Positions 52,671-62,859 are shown, counted from the first letter of the stretch. The stretch: 64,000 nucleotides of DNA from Ruminococcus_G sp964621905 (GCA_964621905.1 CAZUNG010000003.1:186001-250000); one strand, 5' to 3'. The notes: generated by a model not told the origin, from the sequence alone. Made by a program: numbers and translations.

Positions 52671-54017
52671 ATGGGAAAATATTTCGGAACTGATGGATTC
52701 AGAGGAGAAGCCAATATTGATTTGACGGTGGAGCATGCCTATAAAGTAGGCCGTTTCCTGGGATGGTACTTTGGAAGGGAGCATAAGGCGCAGATTGTGA
52801 TCGGGAAGGATACGAGACGCAGCAGTTACATGTTCGAATATTCTCTTGTAGCGGGACTTACAGCTTCCGGAGCGGATGTGTACCTTCTCCATGTGACGAC
52901 AACGCCGAGTGTATCTTATGTTGTACGAACTGAGAATTTTGACTGCGGCATTATGATCTCTGCCAGTCATAATCCATTCTACGACAATGGGATCAAGGTT
53001 ATCAATGGTATGGGACAGAAGATGGAAGCGGATGTCGAGGCAGAAATAGAGGCTTATATCGATGATGAGATACCGAAAATTCCATTTGCGGTCAAAGAAG
53101 ATATCGGACGGACGGTGGATTTCTCTGCCGGCAGAAACCGTTATATCGGTTATTTAATTTCATTGCCCACCCGCTCCTTTAAGAATATGCGGGTAGGCCT
53201 GGACTGCTCAAACGGAAGTGCGTCATCGATCGCGAAGAGTGTGTTTGATGCGCTGGGAGCGAAAACATATGTCATCAATAATGAACCTGACGGCACCAAT
53301 ATTAATCAGAACTGCGGCTCCACGCATATTGAAATTCTGCAGAAATTTGTAAGAGAAAAACATCTCGATGTGGGATTTGCCTATGACGGGGATGCAGACC
53401 GCTGTATTGCAGTGGACGAGACGGGAAAAGTAATTGACGGGGATTTAATACTCTATGTCTGCGGAAAATACCTGAAAGAGCAGGGGCGTCTTGACAACAA
53501 TACGATTGTAACGACGATCATGTCCAATCTGGGACTTTACAAGGCGTGTGACCGTGAAGGAATTCACTATGAAAAGACGGCGGTGGGCGATAAATATGTC
53601 TGTGAAAATATGATGACATACGGTCACAGTCTGGGCGGTGAGCAGTCAGGACACATCATTTTCAGCAAACATGCGACGACCGGAGATGGGATTCTGACTT
53701 CTCTTATGGTTATGGAGGTAATCCTGGAAAAGAAGCTGCCGCTTTCTGTACTTGCGTCAGAAGTGGTGATCTATCCGCAGCTGCTGAAAAATGTGCGTGT
53801 TGCGAATAAACAGGAAGCCCGTGAGAATATAAACGTGCAGAGCGTGGTGAAATCTGTCAGCGAAAGGCTTGGAGAGGACGGGCGCATTCTGGTGCGCGAA
53901 AGCGGAACTGAGCCGGTAATCCGCGTGATGGTAGAAGCAGAAGACGATGAGATCTGCCGGGAATGTGTCGACAGAGTGATCACGGTGATGACAGAAGAAG
54001 ATTTAATTGTAGGATAG
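52671..54017 (+). CDS. glmM: Phosphoglucosamine mutase-like enzyme GlmM
   Basis: A 448-residue alpha-D-phosphohexomutase. Phosphoserine site Ser99 is in ISASHNPFYDNGIK; metal loop is DGDADRC, sugar loop GGEQSGH, and phosphate loop RESGTEP. Converts glucosamine-6-P to glucosamine-1-P for peptidoglycan precursors. ATG 52671 follows AAGGAGTGC. Confidence 0.93.
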   Translation: MGKYFGTDGFRGEANIDLTVEHAYKVGRFLGWYFGREHKAQIVIGKDTRRSSYMFEYSLVAGLTASGADVYLLHVTTTPSVSYVVRTENFDCGIMISASHNPFYDNGIKVINGMGQKMEADVEAEIEAYIDDEIPKIPFAVKEDIGRTVDFSAGRNRYIGYLISLPTRSFKNMRVGLDCSNGSASSIAKSVFDALGAKTYVINNEPDGTNINQNCGSTHIEILQKFVREKHLDVGFAYDGDADRCIAVDETGKVIDGDLILYVCGKYLKEQGRLDNNTIVTTIMSNLGLYKACDREGIHYEKTAVGDKYVCENMMTYGHSLGGEQSGHIIFSKHATTGDGILTSLMVMEVILEKKLPLSVLASEVVIYPQLLKNVRVANKQEARENINVQSVVKSVSERLGEDGRILVRESGTEPVIRVMVEAEDDEICRECVDRVITVMTEEDLIVG

Positions 54018-54036
54018 ATATAGAGGAACTGTTCAG

Positions 54037-55074
54037 ATGAGAAAAAAGTGTTTGGTGCTGGCAGCCTGCGTGATGATCCTCGCGTCAGGCTGCGGCAGTT
54101 CGTCCAATGAGGAATACTATGAAGAGGGAATTGCCTGCATGGAGAAAAATGATTATGAGGGAGCCGTAAAACTGCTGAATCAGGCGGTTGCACAGGAGGA
54201 AAGACTTCCCGAAACTTACAGGGCACTTGGGATCAGTCAGCTTGAGCTGGGAGACAGTGCATCTGCCATAGCGGCATTTTCAAGGAGCTTAAATTCATTG
54301 GAAAATACAAACGTCGCATTTGAAAAAGACGTTATGTATTATCTTGCATCGGCACGGATGGATTATGGAGAATATGAGAAAGCAGCAGAAGTCTATACGG
54401 ATGTTTTGAAACTGGAGAAAAGTCCGGAGACTTATTTCATGCGGGGCTGTGTTTATCTGGAACTGGAGGATCAGGAAGAGGCTGCCAATGATTTTGACAG
54501 TGCGGTAAAGGACAGCCGGGATTATGAGATGTATCTGAAGATTTTCCAGGCATATGCTAAAAAAGATGATACGCTGACGGGAGAAACGTATCTCCAAAGA
54601 GCACTCGAGTTTAAGCCGAAGGAGGCATCGGATTATTATAACCGGGGCCGGATCTATTACGAGCTGAAAGATTATGAGAGTGCCAGGGAAGAACTGACAG
54701 AAGCCATCAATGAAGGGGACTCGGATGCGGTTCTGCTGCTTGGCAAGGTCTATCTGTCGGTCGATGATGCGGCAAGTGCAAGGGGACTTTATCAGGACTA
54801 CCTGAAAGAAGAAAAAAATCAGGCAAAAGCGTACAATGGACTGGCCATGTGTGATATCTTCGAAAAAAATTATGACAATGCACTGGACAATATTCAGAAA
54901 GGACTGGAGTGTAATGAGGAATCAGAAACCCAGAGTCTGTTGTTTAATGAAATTGTCGTGTATGAGTATCAACTTGATTTTGAGACTGCAAAGACTAAGA
55001 TGGCAGAATATCTGGAACAATATCCAGATGATCAGACTGCCATAAGAGAAAATGAATTTTTAAAAAGCAGATAG
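54037..55074 (+). CDS. TPR-repeat lipoprotein
   Basis: A 345-residue lipoprotein. The signal peptide ends in LASGC with lipidated Cys19; the rest is a chain of tetratricopeptide repeats such as EGIACMEKNDYEGAVKLLNQ and SDYYNRGRIYYELKDYESA. It probably scaffolds envelope proteins on the outer membrane face. Partners unknown. Confidence 0.9.
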   Translation: MRKKCLVLAACVMILASGCGSSSNEEYYEEGIACMEKNDYEGAVKLLNQAVAQEERLPETYRALGISQLELGDSASAIAAFSRSLNSLENTNVAFEKDVMYYLASARMDYGEYEKAAEVYTDVLKLEKSPETYFMRGCVYLELEDQEEAANDFDSAVKDSRDYEMYLKIFQAYAKKDDTLTGETYLQRALEFKPKEASDYYNRGRIYYELKDYESAREELTEAINEGDSDAVLLLGKVYLSVDDAASARGLYQDYLKEEKNQAKAYNGLAMCDIFEKNYDNALDNIQKGLECNEESETQSLLFNEIVVYEYQLDFETAKTKMAEYLEQYPDDQTAIRENEFLKSR

Positions 55075-55144
55075 TCTGTACTGGGGAGTGCGGGTAAGGG
55101 GAGAGGTAACCGAAAAAGTTGCATTTAACAAACAGGGGTGGGCT

Positions 55145-56386
55145 ATGCAATTATATGAATCAAAAAACATGGAAGAGCGGGTCATCTTGATCGGGATTCA
55201 GACTGATGCCAGTGACGATACACAAAAATCACTGCGGGAGCTCGAAGAACTTGTGGAAACGGCGGGAGCTGTTACTGTAGGGGAAGTCATCCAAAAAAGA
55301 GAAAATATTCATCCGGTAAGTTATGTGGGTCCGGGGAAGCTGGAAGAGCTGAGAGAACTTCTCTATACACTGGATGCCACGGGAATTATCTGCGACGATG
55401 AACTTTCCCCGGCACAGTACGGGACACTGGAAAGTGAACTTCAGTGCAAGGTAATGGACCGCACGTTGGTAATTCTCGATATTTTTGCAGGTCGGGCTGT
55501 CACAAAAGAAGGTAAGCTGCAGGTTGAGCTTGCGCAGTTGAAGTATCGTGCCGCCAGGCTCGTAGGTCTGCGCAATTCGATGTCACGGCTGGGCGGAGGA
55601 ATTGGAACGCGCGGACCTGGCGAGAAGAAACTTGAGATGGACCGCCGTATGATCCGCAACAGGATTACACAGCTGAAACAGGATCTGGAAGAAATGAAAC
55701 GTCACAGGGAGCTGCTGCGGGGTCAGCGAATCAAGAGCAACCAGAAAGTAGCTGCGATTGTCGGGTACACGAATGCCGGAAAATCAACGCTTTTGAATAC
55801 GCTGACAGGGGCATCTGTGCTCGAGGAAAACAAGCTGTTTGCGACACTGGATCCGACGACTCGTGTGCTTGATCTCCCGGGCAGACAGCAGATTTTACTG
55901 ACGGATACGGTGGGGTTCATAAGAAAACTGCCGCATCATCTGGTCGATGCATTTAAGAGCACGCTGGAAGAGGCAAAATATGCGGACATTATTATCCATG
56001 TGGTAGATGCATCAAATCCGCAGATGGACGAGCAGATGCATATTGTATATGACACCCTTCGGCAGCTGGGGATAGAGGGTAAGAAGATCATTACACTTTT
56101 TAACAAACAGGATCAGGTAGACTGTCCGGAAAATCTGAAAGACCTTCAGGCTGACTGTGTCATCAGAATCTCGGCCAAGACGGGGAGTGGTTTGGAGGAA
56201 CTGAAAGAAGAGCTGGTTCGTATGCTCCAGGCGGATCAGATATATATTGAACGGTTCTATGGGTATGACAGAGCGAATATTATCAGTATGATTCGCCAGG
56301 TCGGGCAGGTTGTAGAAGAGGAATACTATCCGGAAGGGATCTCCGTCAAAGCCTATGTACCAGTGGAGATCTATGGAAAAGTCTGA
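55145..56386 (+). CDS. hflX: GTPase HflX
   Basis: A 413-residue ribosome-associated GTPase. An N-terminal HflX domain (VSYVGPGKLEEL, then GGIGTRGPGEKKLE) precedes a G domain with Walker A GYTNAGKST, G3 DTVGF and G4 FNKQD. ATG 55145 follows AGGGGTGG; the GTG at 55088 is an alternative. It splits stalled ribosomes under stress. Confidence 0.93.
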   Translation: MQLYESKNMEERVILIGIQTDASDDTQKSLRELEELVETAGAVTVGEVIQKRENIHPVSYVGPGKLEELRELLYTLDATGIICDDELSPAQYGTLESELQCKVMDRTLVILDIFAGRAVTKEGKLQVELAQLKYRAARLVGLRNSMSRLGGGIGTRGPGEKKLEMDRRMIRNRITQLKQDLEEMKRHRELLRGQRIKSNQKVAAIVGYTNAGKSTLLNTLTGASVLEENKLFATLDPTTRVLDLPGRQQILLTDTVGFIRKLPHHLVDAFKSTLEEAKYADIIIHVVDASNPQMDEQMHIVYDTLRQLGIEGKKIITLFNKQDQVDCPENLKDLQADCVIRISAKTGSGLEELKEELVRMLQADQIYIERFYGYDRANIISMIRQVGQVVEEEYYPEGISVKAYVPVEIYGKV

Positions 56387-56398
56387 CTGTTAAAGTCT

Positions 56399-56444
56399 GT
56401 AAATTTTGAAAACCCCCTAGAATTGGGGGTGCCGGAAAATTTAC
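56399..56444 (+). other. Two-tier hairpin downstream of hflX
   Basis: An outer stem GTAAATTTT/AAAATTTAC encloses an inner stem ACCCCC/GGGGGT with loop TAGAAT. No T tract follows, so it is not a typical terminator. It may protect an RNA end or be part of the nrdD control region. Confidence 0.55.
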
Positions 56445-56497
56445 ATACAATATATGGTATTTTTTGTATTGACGACTCTTAAATCCTCTGATATGAT
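56445..56497 (+). promoter_or_regulatory. nrdD promoter with candidate NrdR box
   Basis: TTGACG (56469-56474), 17-bp spacer and TATGAT (56492-56497) make a promoter. Just upstream, ATACAATATATGGTAT (56445-56460) resembles an NrdR box, but only one copy is seen where pairs are usual. Confidence 0.5.
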
Positions 56498-56547
56498 AGT
56501 CCCATAGCGCAGTCAGGGACTTAAAGATTGCAGAGGAGGCAGATGTA

Positions 56548-58911
56548 ATGTTTAAAGTGGAAAAAAGAGACGGAGCCATTGCTGATTTTGAGCTTGCCAA
56601 GATTACAGAGGCGGTTCGCAAGGCATTTGAAGCGAACCAAAAGCAATACAGTCAGGATATGCTTGAGATGGTGAGTCTGCGTGTCACCTCTGATTTTCAG
56701 AAAAAAATCAAAGAGGATCGGGTTAATGTAGAAGATATTCAGGACAGTGTGGAAAATGTTTTGATTCAATGTGGATATTCGGACGTCGCGAAAGCTTATA
56801 TCCTGTACAGAAAGCAGCGCGAAAAGGTCCGCAATATGAAATCCACGATCCTGGACTACAAAGAGATTGTAAACAGCTATGTCAAAGTGGAGGACTGGCG
56901 TGTAAAAGAAAATTCCACAGTAACGTATTCAGTAGGAGGCCTGATCTTAAGCAACAGCGGTGCAGTGACTGCCAATTACTGGTTATCGGAGATCTATGAT
57001 CCGGAGATCGCGGATGCACACCGGCATGCAGATATCCACATTCACGATTTATCCATGCTGACCGGATATTGTGCCGGCTGGTCGCTGAAGCAGCTGATCA
57101 TGGAAGGCCTGGGGGGCATCAAGGGAAAGATTACGTCTTCGCCGGCAAAGCATCTGAGCGTACTCTGCAACCAGATGGTTAATTTCCTGGGAATCATGCA
57201 GAACGAATGGGCAGGAGCACAGGCGTTTTCTTCTTTTGATACATACCTTGCTCCGTTTGTTAAAGCAGATAACCTTTCTTATCCGGAGGTGAAGAAATGC
57301 ATTGAATCCTTTATCTACGGCGTGAATACACCGAGCCGCTGGGGAACACAGGCTCCATTTTCCAACATCACGCTGGACTGGACCGTACCTCAGGACCTTG
57401 CAGAACTTCCGGCGATTGTGGGCGGAAAAGAGATGGATTTCCGGTATAAAGACTGTAAGCCGGAGATGGATATGATCAACCGGGCATTTATCGAGACCAT
57501 GATCGAGGGGGATGCCAACGGGAGAGGATTTCAGTATCCAATTCCGACATACTCCATTACCTCAGACTTTGACTGGTCGGATACGCTGAATAACCGTCTG
57601 CTGTTTGAGATGACAGCGAAATACGGAACACCGTATTTTTCAAATTATATCAACAGCGATATGGAGCCGAGTGACGTGAGGAGCATGTGTTGCCGTCTGC
57701 GTCTGGATCTGAGAGAACTGAGAAAGAAGACGGGCGGATTTTTTGGTTCCGGTGAGAGCACTGGCTCAGTCGGCGTCGTGACAATCAATATGCCGCGAAT
57801 CGCATATCTGGCAAAAAATGAAAAAGACTTCTATCAGAGACTGGATCATATGATGGACCTGAGCGCAAGGTCACTTCATGTGAAACGCGAAGTCATCACG
57901 AAGCTGCTGAATGAAGGTCTTTATCCATACACGAAGCGATATCTGGGAACCTTTGACAATCATTTCTCTACAATTGGCCTGATTGGTATGAATGAGGTAG
58001 GGCTGAATGCAAAATGGCTCGGAGGAGACATGACGGATGCACGTACACAGGAATTTACGAAAGAAGTCCTGAAGCATATGCGCAATAAGCTTTCTGATTA
58101 TCAGGAAGAATACGGAGATTTGTATAATCTGGAGGCAACACCGGCAGAGTCGACGACATACCGTCTGGCAAAGCATGACAGGGAAAAATGGCCGGATATT
58201 AAAACTGCCGGAAGTAAGGGTGATACGCCGTACTATACCAACAGTTCGCATCTTCCGGTTGAATTTACATCAGATATATTTGATGCGCTTGACATTCAGG
58301 ATGAGCTCCAGAGCTTATATACTTCGGGTACAGTATTCCATGCATTCCTTGGGGAGAAACTGCCGGACTGGCAGTCGGCGGCATCTCTGGTCCGAAAGAT
58401 TGCGGAGAATTATACCCTGCCGTACTATACACTCTCACCAACGTATTCTGTATGCAAGGATCACGGCTATATTGCAGGTGAACATTTCACATGTCCGACA
58501 TGCGGTCATCCGGCTGAGGTTTACAGCAGAATTACAGGATATTATCGTCCGGTACAGAACTGGAACGACGGCAAGAGCCAGGAATATAAAAACCGGACGG
58601 TATATGATATCGAAAGCTCTTCTGTTAAGAAGTCAAAAGGGACAGCAGCAGCCGTCATTGATGAAGCGGTATCTGTGGAAAATGGCGACGGCTTGAAATA
58701 TCTGTTTACGACAAGAACGTGTCCGAACTGTAAGGCGGCCAAAGAGATGCTGGAGGGTGAAGAATATGAAGTGATCGATGCGGAGGCAAATCCGGATCTC
58801 GCAGCAAAATACGGCATCATGCAGGCTCCGACACTGGTGATTGTGGACGGTGACAACATGAAAAAATATGTAAATGCTTCAAACATTCAGAAGTATGTAG
58901 AGACACACTGA
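56548..58911 (+). CDS. nrdD: Class III (anaerobic) ribonucleotide reductase with C-terminal glutaredoxin-like domain
   Basis: A 787-residue enzyme that reduces ribonucleotides with a glycyl radical. The N-terminal ATP-cone (about residues 1-93) is followed by the catalytic barrel with substrate-site cysteines; the zinc region is CKDHGYIAGEHFTCPTCG; the glycyl radical site Gly664 is in RITGYYRP. After a linker, residues about 708-787 form a glutaredoxin/thioredoxin-like domain with CPNC at 725-728. No nrdG activase gene is next to it, so the activase must be elsewhere. Confidence 0.95.
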   Translation: MFKVEKRDGAIADFELAKITEAVRKAFEANQKQYSQDMLEMVSLRVTSDFQKKIKEDRVNVEDIQDSVENVLIQCGYSDVAKAYILYRKQREKVRNMKSTILDYKEIVNSYVKVEDWRVKENSTVTYSVGGLILSNSGAVTANYWLSEIYDPEIADAHRHADIHIHDLSMLTGYCAGWSLKQLIMEGLGGIKGKITSSPAKHLSVLCNQMVNFLGIMQNEWAGAQAFSSFDTYLAPFVKADNLSYPEVKKCIESFIYGVNTPSRWGTQAPFSNITLDWTVPQDLAELPAIVGGKEMDFRYKDCKPEMDMINRAFIETMIEGDANGRGFQYPIPTYSITSDFDWSDTLNNRLLFEMTAKYGTPYFSNYINSDMEPSDVRSMCCRLRLDLRELRKKTGGFFGSGESTGSVGVVTINMPRIAYLAKNEKDFYQRLDHMMDLSARSLHVKREVITKLLNEGLYPYTKRYLGTFDNHFSTIGLIGMNEVGLNAKWLGGDMTDARTQEFTKEVLKHMRNKLSDYQEEYGDLYNLEATPAESTTYRLAKHDREKWPDIKTAGSKGDTPYYTNSSHLPVEFTSDIFDALDIQDELQSLYTSGTVFHAFLGEKLPDWQSAASLVRKIAENYTLPYYTLSPTYSVCKDHGYIAGEHFTCPTCGHPAEVYSRITGYYRPVQNWNDGKSQEYKNRTVYDIESSSVKKSKGTAAAVIDEAVSVENGDGLKYLFTTRTCPNCKAAKEMLEGEEYEVIDAEANPDLAAKYGIMQAPTLVIVDGDNMKKYVNASNIQKYVETH

Positions 58912-59012
58912 GAGTTTTAGCAATGTGGAGAGAGATGGTTTGGAAGGCGGTCAGCCGGGAGCCATCTCTTTTAAATTTGTGTACGCATTGAAGGATGAAA
59001 GAGGGATAGAAG

Positions 59013-59954
59013 ATGCAGAGGATACGCAAACTTTATGTGGAATTTCCCAAAATGGACGATACGGCGATATCTGTAGTCCCGTGTCTTGTAGACCGGCGGG
59101 TAGGTGCACACTGCCACACGTACTATGAATTTGTAGTCATTACAAAGGGATCCTGTATATTTGATTATCGCGGGGCACAATCTCTGCTGATGCCGGGAGA
59201 TGTATTTTTGATTGAACCGCATCAGGTGCACAGCTATGAGGTGCAGATGACAGCAACTATCATCAATTGTCACTTTTTCCCGGAGCCGCTTGGCGCCGAG
59301 TGCAGCGAGACACTCAGCCATGCAACGATAAATACTCCTTATGCCAACGAGGATGTAAAACAACAGTGGGACGAGCTGCTTCGCTATGTAACACTGGGGG
59401 ACTCGGTGATAGAGGAGGAAAGCAGACGTGTTGGAGTGAATGTACAGGGAGTGATACATTTAAATACGCAGGAAATGAAATATGTGGAACAGCTTCTGGA
59501 TGGAATGATGGAGGAACAGGATAAAAAAGAGGAAGGGATCGAGTACGTAAAATCAGCTTATCTGCAGTTGATTTTAGTCTTTTTTAAGCGTGTCAAATCA
59601 AGACAACATGAGCAGATGCAGAATTATACAAGCCATAAGAAAAAGCTGATCTATCGTGCGATGACTTATATAGAAGAACATCTGACCGAAAAAATAAATG
59701 TTTCACAGATCGCAGAGAGTGTTTATCTAAGCCCCAATTATTTCAGGACGACATTCAAAGATGTGACGGGACTGTCGCCGATGGAATATCTGAATCGTAT
59801 GCGTGTTGTGAAATCTCTGGAATATCTGGAAATGGAACAGATAAGTGTGGCGGAAGCGGCAGAGAAAGTTGGCATATACGATGCCAATTATTTTTCCAGA
59901 ATGTTCAAGAAGGTCATGGGCTACTCTCCGCGTTATTTTAAAAAGATCAACTGA
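59013..59954 (+). CDS. AraC-family transcriptional regulator
   Basis: A 313-residue AraC regulator with an N-terminal cupin-like sensor (RRVGAHCHTYYEFVVITKG, PHQVHSYEV) and a C-terminal HTH pair (ISQIAESVYLSPNYFRTTFK, EKVGIYDANYFSRMFKKVMG). It lies just before a URO-D-type gene and two sulfatase genes, so these are its most probable targets. Confidence 0.93.
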   Translation: MQRIRKLYVEFPKMDDTAISVVPCLVDRRVGAHCHTYYEFVVITKGSCIFDYRGAQSLLMPGDVFLIEPHQVHSYEVQMTATIINCHFFPEPLGAECSETLSHATINTPYANEDVKQQWDELLRYVTLGDSVIEEESRRVGVNVQGVIHLNTQEMKYVEQLLDGMMEEQDKKEEGIEYVKSAYLQLILVFFKRVKSRQHEQMQNYTSHKKKLIYRAMTYIEEHLTEKINVSQIAESVYLSPNYFRTTFKDVTGLSPMEYLNRMRVVKSLEYLEMEQISVAEAAEKVGIYDANYFSRMFKKVMGYSPRYFKKIN

Positions 59955-60075
59955 TGTTACCAATGATTTATGCTAGTATGACTGTGCCGTGTGCTACCAG
60001 AATTTCAAATCTCCATGCTATACTGTAATCATCAAAAATGATGATTTGGCAGTCAGAAATAGCAGGAGGTTGATG

Positions 60076-61296
60076 ATGATGACGAATAAAGAGCGCGAAT
60101 TTCGTACATTGAGCTTTTCAAATGAGGGACTTGACAGAGGCGCAAAACAGGAAACATTTGAACCGTGGGATCTGACGGTTTCGGATTGGGAAAAAGAAGG
60201 GCTGACAACAGATTTTAACAAAAAACTGAAGGTGCCGATTGTCCCCACAGAGGTCGGCTATATCAAAAAAGATGAGCCCGTTGAATGGGTTGACCATTAT
60301 TATATGACAATGCTTGCAGATCCGATTTTTGATCTGGAAAAAACGCTGGGGTATGACCCGGTACTTCGTATGGCTTTTCGAATTCCATTTCTCAGTTATG
60401 ATGAGGAAATGATGGAGGATACGGATGAGTATACGGTAAAAAGAGATATTGACGGCTGGATCAGAAAATATTATAAAGGACGTGATCTTTTTACTGCCGT
60501 TCAGCCGGTGGTTTCTGATGAGGAATCCTGGGAACGCCACAAAGACCATACGTTAAAGGCTTATAAAAAATACTGTACAGATGAAGCGATGCATGCCGCA
60601 TATGATAAGTATCATGCGATCAGCGAGAGCGGGGAATATCCGATTCGCTTTCGGCTGATGGGATTTTTCTGGAGTATCCGTGATCTGATGGACAACGAAC
60701 CGATGCTGTATGCATGGTATGATTACCCGGAAATGATTGAGGACATTCATAGATTTCAGCTGAATCTTTATAAAGAACAGATGGATAAGATATTAAAAAT
60801 TGTGAAGCCTGAAGTACTGTTTTTTGAAGAAGATTTAAGTGGAAAGAATGGTCCGATGATCTCCCCGGATACCTTTGATGAGTTTTTAAGGCCGTGTTAT
60901 GAAGAGATCATTCCATTTCTCAGAGAACGCGGAGTGCAGAATATATTCGTGGACACGGACGGCGACTTTACAAAGCTGATTCCGAATTTTACATCATCGG
61001 GTGTCGATGGTTTTTTGCCGGTGGACGTGAATGCCGGTGTTGATATCGTGGATGTAAGAAGACGTTTTCCGGATGTTAAATTTATTGGAGGATTCAATAA
61101 ACTGGAAATCCTGAAAGGTCCGGAGGCAATAGACCGCGAATTCAAGCGCCTGGAACCTGTGATCCGGCAGGGAGGCTATCTGTGCGGGATCGATCATCAG
61201 GCGGCTCCGGGCACTCCCTATGCATACTATCAGTATTATATAAAACGGCTGGGTGAAGTCATGGCGGCCTGCCGCGGAGAACACATCACGAAATAA
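60076..61296 (+). CDS. URO-D-fold protein (uroporphyrinogen decarboxylase/methyltransferase-like)
   Basis: A 406-residue protein of the uroporphyrinogen-decarboxylase superfamily, related to corrinoid methyltransferases such as MtaA. The motifs FFEEDLSGKNGPMISPDTF and FIGGFNKLEIL, and a closing YLCGIDHQAAPGTPYAYY, are typical of the group. Zn ligands of the methyltransferases cannot be assigned securely. The AGGAGGT site fits ATG 60076 or 60079. The role beside sulfatases is unclear. Confidence 0.82.
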   Translation: MMTNKEREFRTLSFSNEGLDRGAKQETFEPWDLTVSDWEKEGLTTDFNKKLKVPIVPTEVGYIKKDEPVEWVDHYYMTMLADPIFDLEKTLGYDPVLRMAFRIPFLSYDEEMMEDTDEYTVKRDIDGWIRKYYKGRDLFTAVQPVVSDEESWERHKDHTLKAYKKYCTDEAMHAAYDKYHAISESGEYPIRFRLMGFFWSIRDLMDNEPMLYAWYDYPEMIEDIHRFQLNLYKEQMDKILKIVKPEVLFFEEDLSGKNGPMISPDTFDEFLRPCYEEIIPFLRERGVQNIFVDTDGDFTKLIPNFTSSGVDGFLPVDVNAGVDIVDVRRRFPDVKFIGGFNKLEILKGPEAIDREFKRLEPVIRQGGYLCGIDHQAAPGTPYAYYQYYIKRLGEVMAACRGEHITK

Positions 61297-61331
61297 GCCT
61301 GCAATACTCTCTTTTCATAATGTTATAAATC

Positions 61332-61384
61332 AAAACACGGGGACTGTAAAATGAGAAATCATTTTGCGGTCCCTGTGTTTTCTT
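61332..61384 (+). terminator. Terminator after the URO-D-fold gene
   Basis: AAAACACGGGGAC pairs with GTCCCTGTGTTTT, and TGTAAAATGA with TCATTTTGCG extends it to a stem of about 23 bp. It overlaps the repeat described at 61373. Confidence 0.85.
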
Positions 61385-61414
61385 ATGTTATAACTGGAAT
61401 ATGGGTAATGAAAA
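61373..61414. repeat. 42-bp imperfect repeat, copy A
   Basis: The sequence matches copy B (63015-63056) at 35 of 42 positions by eye, including TTTTCTTATGTTATA and CTGGA. It starts 145 bp before the first sulfatase ATG. A third TCTTATG lies at 61423. Probably a regulator binding region, perhaps of the AraC protein. Confidence 0.6.
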
Positions 61415-61517
61415 GCGAAAATCTCTTATGTACAATCTAATTATAGAATGCAGTCCTAATGCATCAGGGGTCAAAAAGATCTTTTGACGCCAACATTATC
61501 ACAATATGGAGGTACAT

Positions 61518-62852
61518 ATGGAAACAAAAAAAGCAAATATTCTGTTTTTCTTTACGGATCAGCAGCGCTGGGACACTTGTGGATGTATGAATCCAAACCT
61601 GGATCTGACACCGAATCTGGACCAACTGGCAAAAGACGGGGCGTGTTTTAGAAAAGCGTATACGTGTCAGCCCGTCTGCGGACCGGCGCGTGCCTGCCTT
61701 CAGTCTGGAATGTATGCCACGGAGACTGGAAATTTTCACAACCTGCGCAGACTGGAACCGAATTCCTGCACACCACTTGCTGAATATCTGAACAGAGCCG
61801 GATACAAAACGGGGTACGTCGGCAAACTTCATCTGGCACAAACGACAGACGGACCGGTGCCGCCCGAATTACACTATGGATATAAGGACTACTGGCGTGC
61901 GATGGATGTTGTAGAATGGGGTTCCCTGCCGTATGAGGGCGGGCTGTATGACGAAAACGGAACATTAGTCCCTTATAAAAACCAGTATCGGGTAGATTTC
62001 ACGACAGATTTGCTGCTGGAATTCCTGGAACAGCAAAAAGATTCTGATGATCCGTTTTTTACCATGATGTCATTGATCGAACCGCATCACCAGAACTGCA
62101 TGTACCGGTATGTGGCGCCGGACGGATATGCAGATAAGTATCGGGATGCATGGGTTCCCGGGGATCTGGCCGTACGTCGGGGAGAGGGGGACTGGGAAAA
62201 GAATCTTCCGGACTATTATGGCATGATTCGCAGGATTGATGAAAATCTTGGGCGTGTGGTGGAGGCTCTGAAGAAAAATGGTCAGTATGAAAATACATAT
62301 CTCATATTCAGCAGCGATCACGGCAGTCATTTCCGGACAAGAAACAGTGAATACAAGCGGGCGTGCCATGATGCGTGTACGCATATTCCTATGGTGATTC
62401 ATGGACCAGGCGTAAAGCCCGGGTATCAGGAACATGAAAAACTTGCGAGTCTGATTGACATACCGGCTACGATTCTGGATATGGCGGGGGTGGAAAAACC
62501 CCGGCATTATCGTGGAAGATCGCTTCTTCCTCTGATGAAAGGGGAAGATGTTGAGTGGAGAGAGGAGGTATTTATCCAGATATCAGAATCACAGGTGGGG
62601 CGGGCAGTCTGCGACGGGAAATATAAATACTCTGTTTCTGCCCCCGGGCTTGACGGATTTGCAGTGTGTGCGGCAGATTTGTACCGGGAAGAGTTTTTGT
62701 ATGATCTGGAAGCGGATCCGGATGAAAATGTGAATCTGGTAACGGATGCAGATTACGAAGAGGTGAGAAAGAAACTACGAAGAACCTTGCTTAAATATAT
62801 AGAGGAAGTGGAACATTATACGCCGGATATTCTTCCGGCTGAACACAGGTAA
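61518..62852 (+). CDS. Cys-type sulfatase
   Basis: A 444-residue alkaline-phosphatase-superfamily sulfatase. The N-terminal metal motif FFTDQQRWD is followed by the active-site C-x-P-x-R at Cys54 (CGPAR), which must be converted to formylglycine by a maturase (anSME in anaerobes, not in the window). Other motifs: GYVGKLHLA and FSSDHGSHF. No signal peptide, so it acts inside the cell on imported sulfated material. Start ATG 61518 follows GGAGGTAC. Confidence 0.94.
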   Translation: METKKANILFFFTDQQRWDTCGCMNPNLDLTPNLDQLAKDGACFRKAYTCQPVCGPARACLQSGMYATETGNFHNLRRLEPNSCTPLAEYLNRAGYKTGYVGKLHLAQTTDGPVPPELHYGYKDYWRAMDVVEWGSLPYEGGLYDENGTLVPYKNQYRVDFTTDLLLEFLEQQKDSDDPFFTMMSLIEPHHQNCMYRYVAPDGYADKYRDAWVPGDLAVRRGEGDWEKNLPDYYGMIRRIDENLGRVVEALKKNGQYENTYLIFSSDHGSHFRTRNSEYKRACHDACTHIPMVIHGPGVKPGYQEHEKLASLIDIPATILDMAGVEKPRHYRGRSLLPLMKGEDVEWREEVFIQISESQVGRAVCDGKYKYSVSAPGLDGFAVCAADLYREEFLYDLEADPDENVNLVTDADYEEVRKKLRRTLLKYIEEVEHYTPDILPAEHR

Positions 62853-62859
62853 CGGCTGA

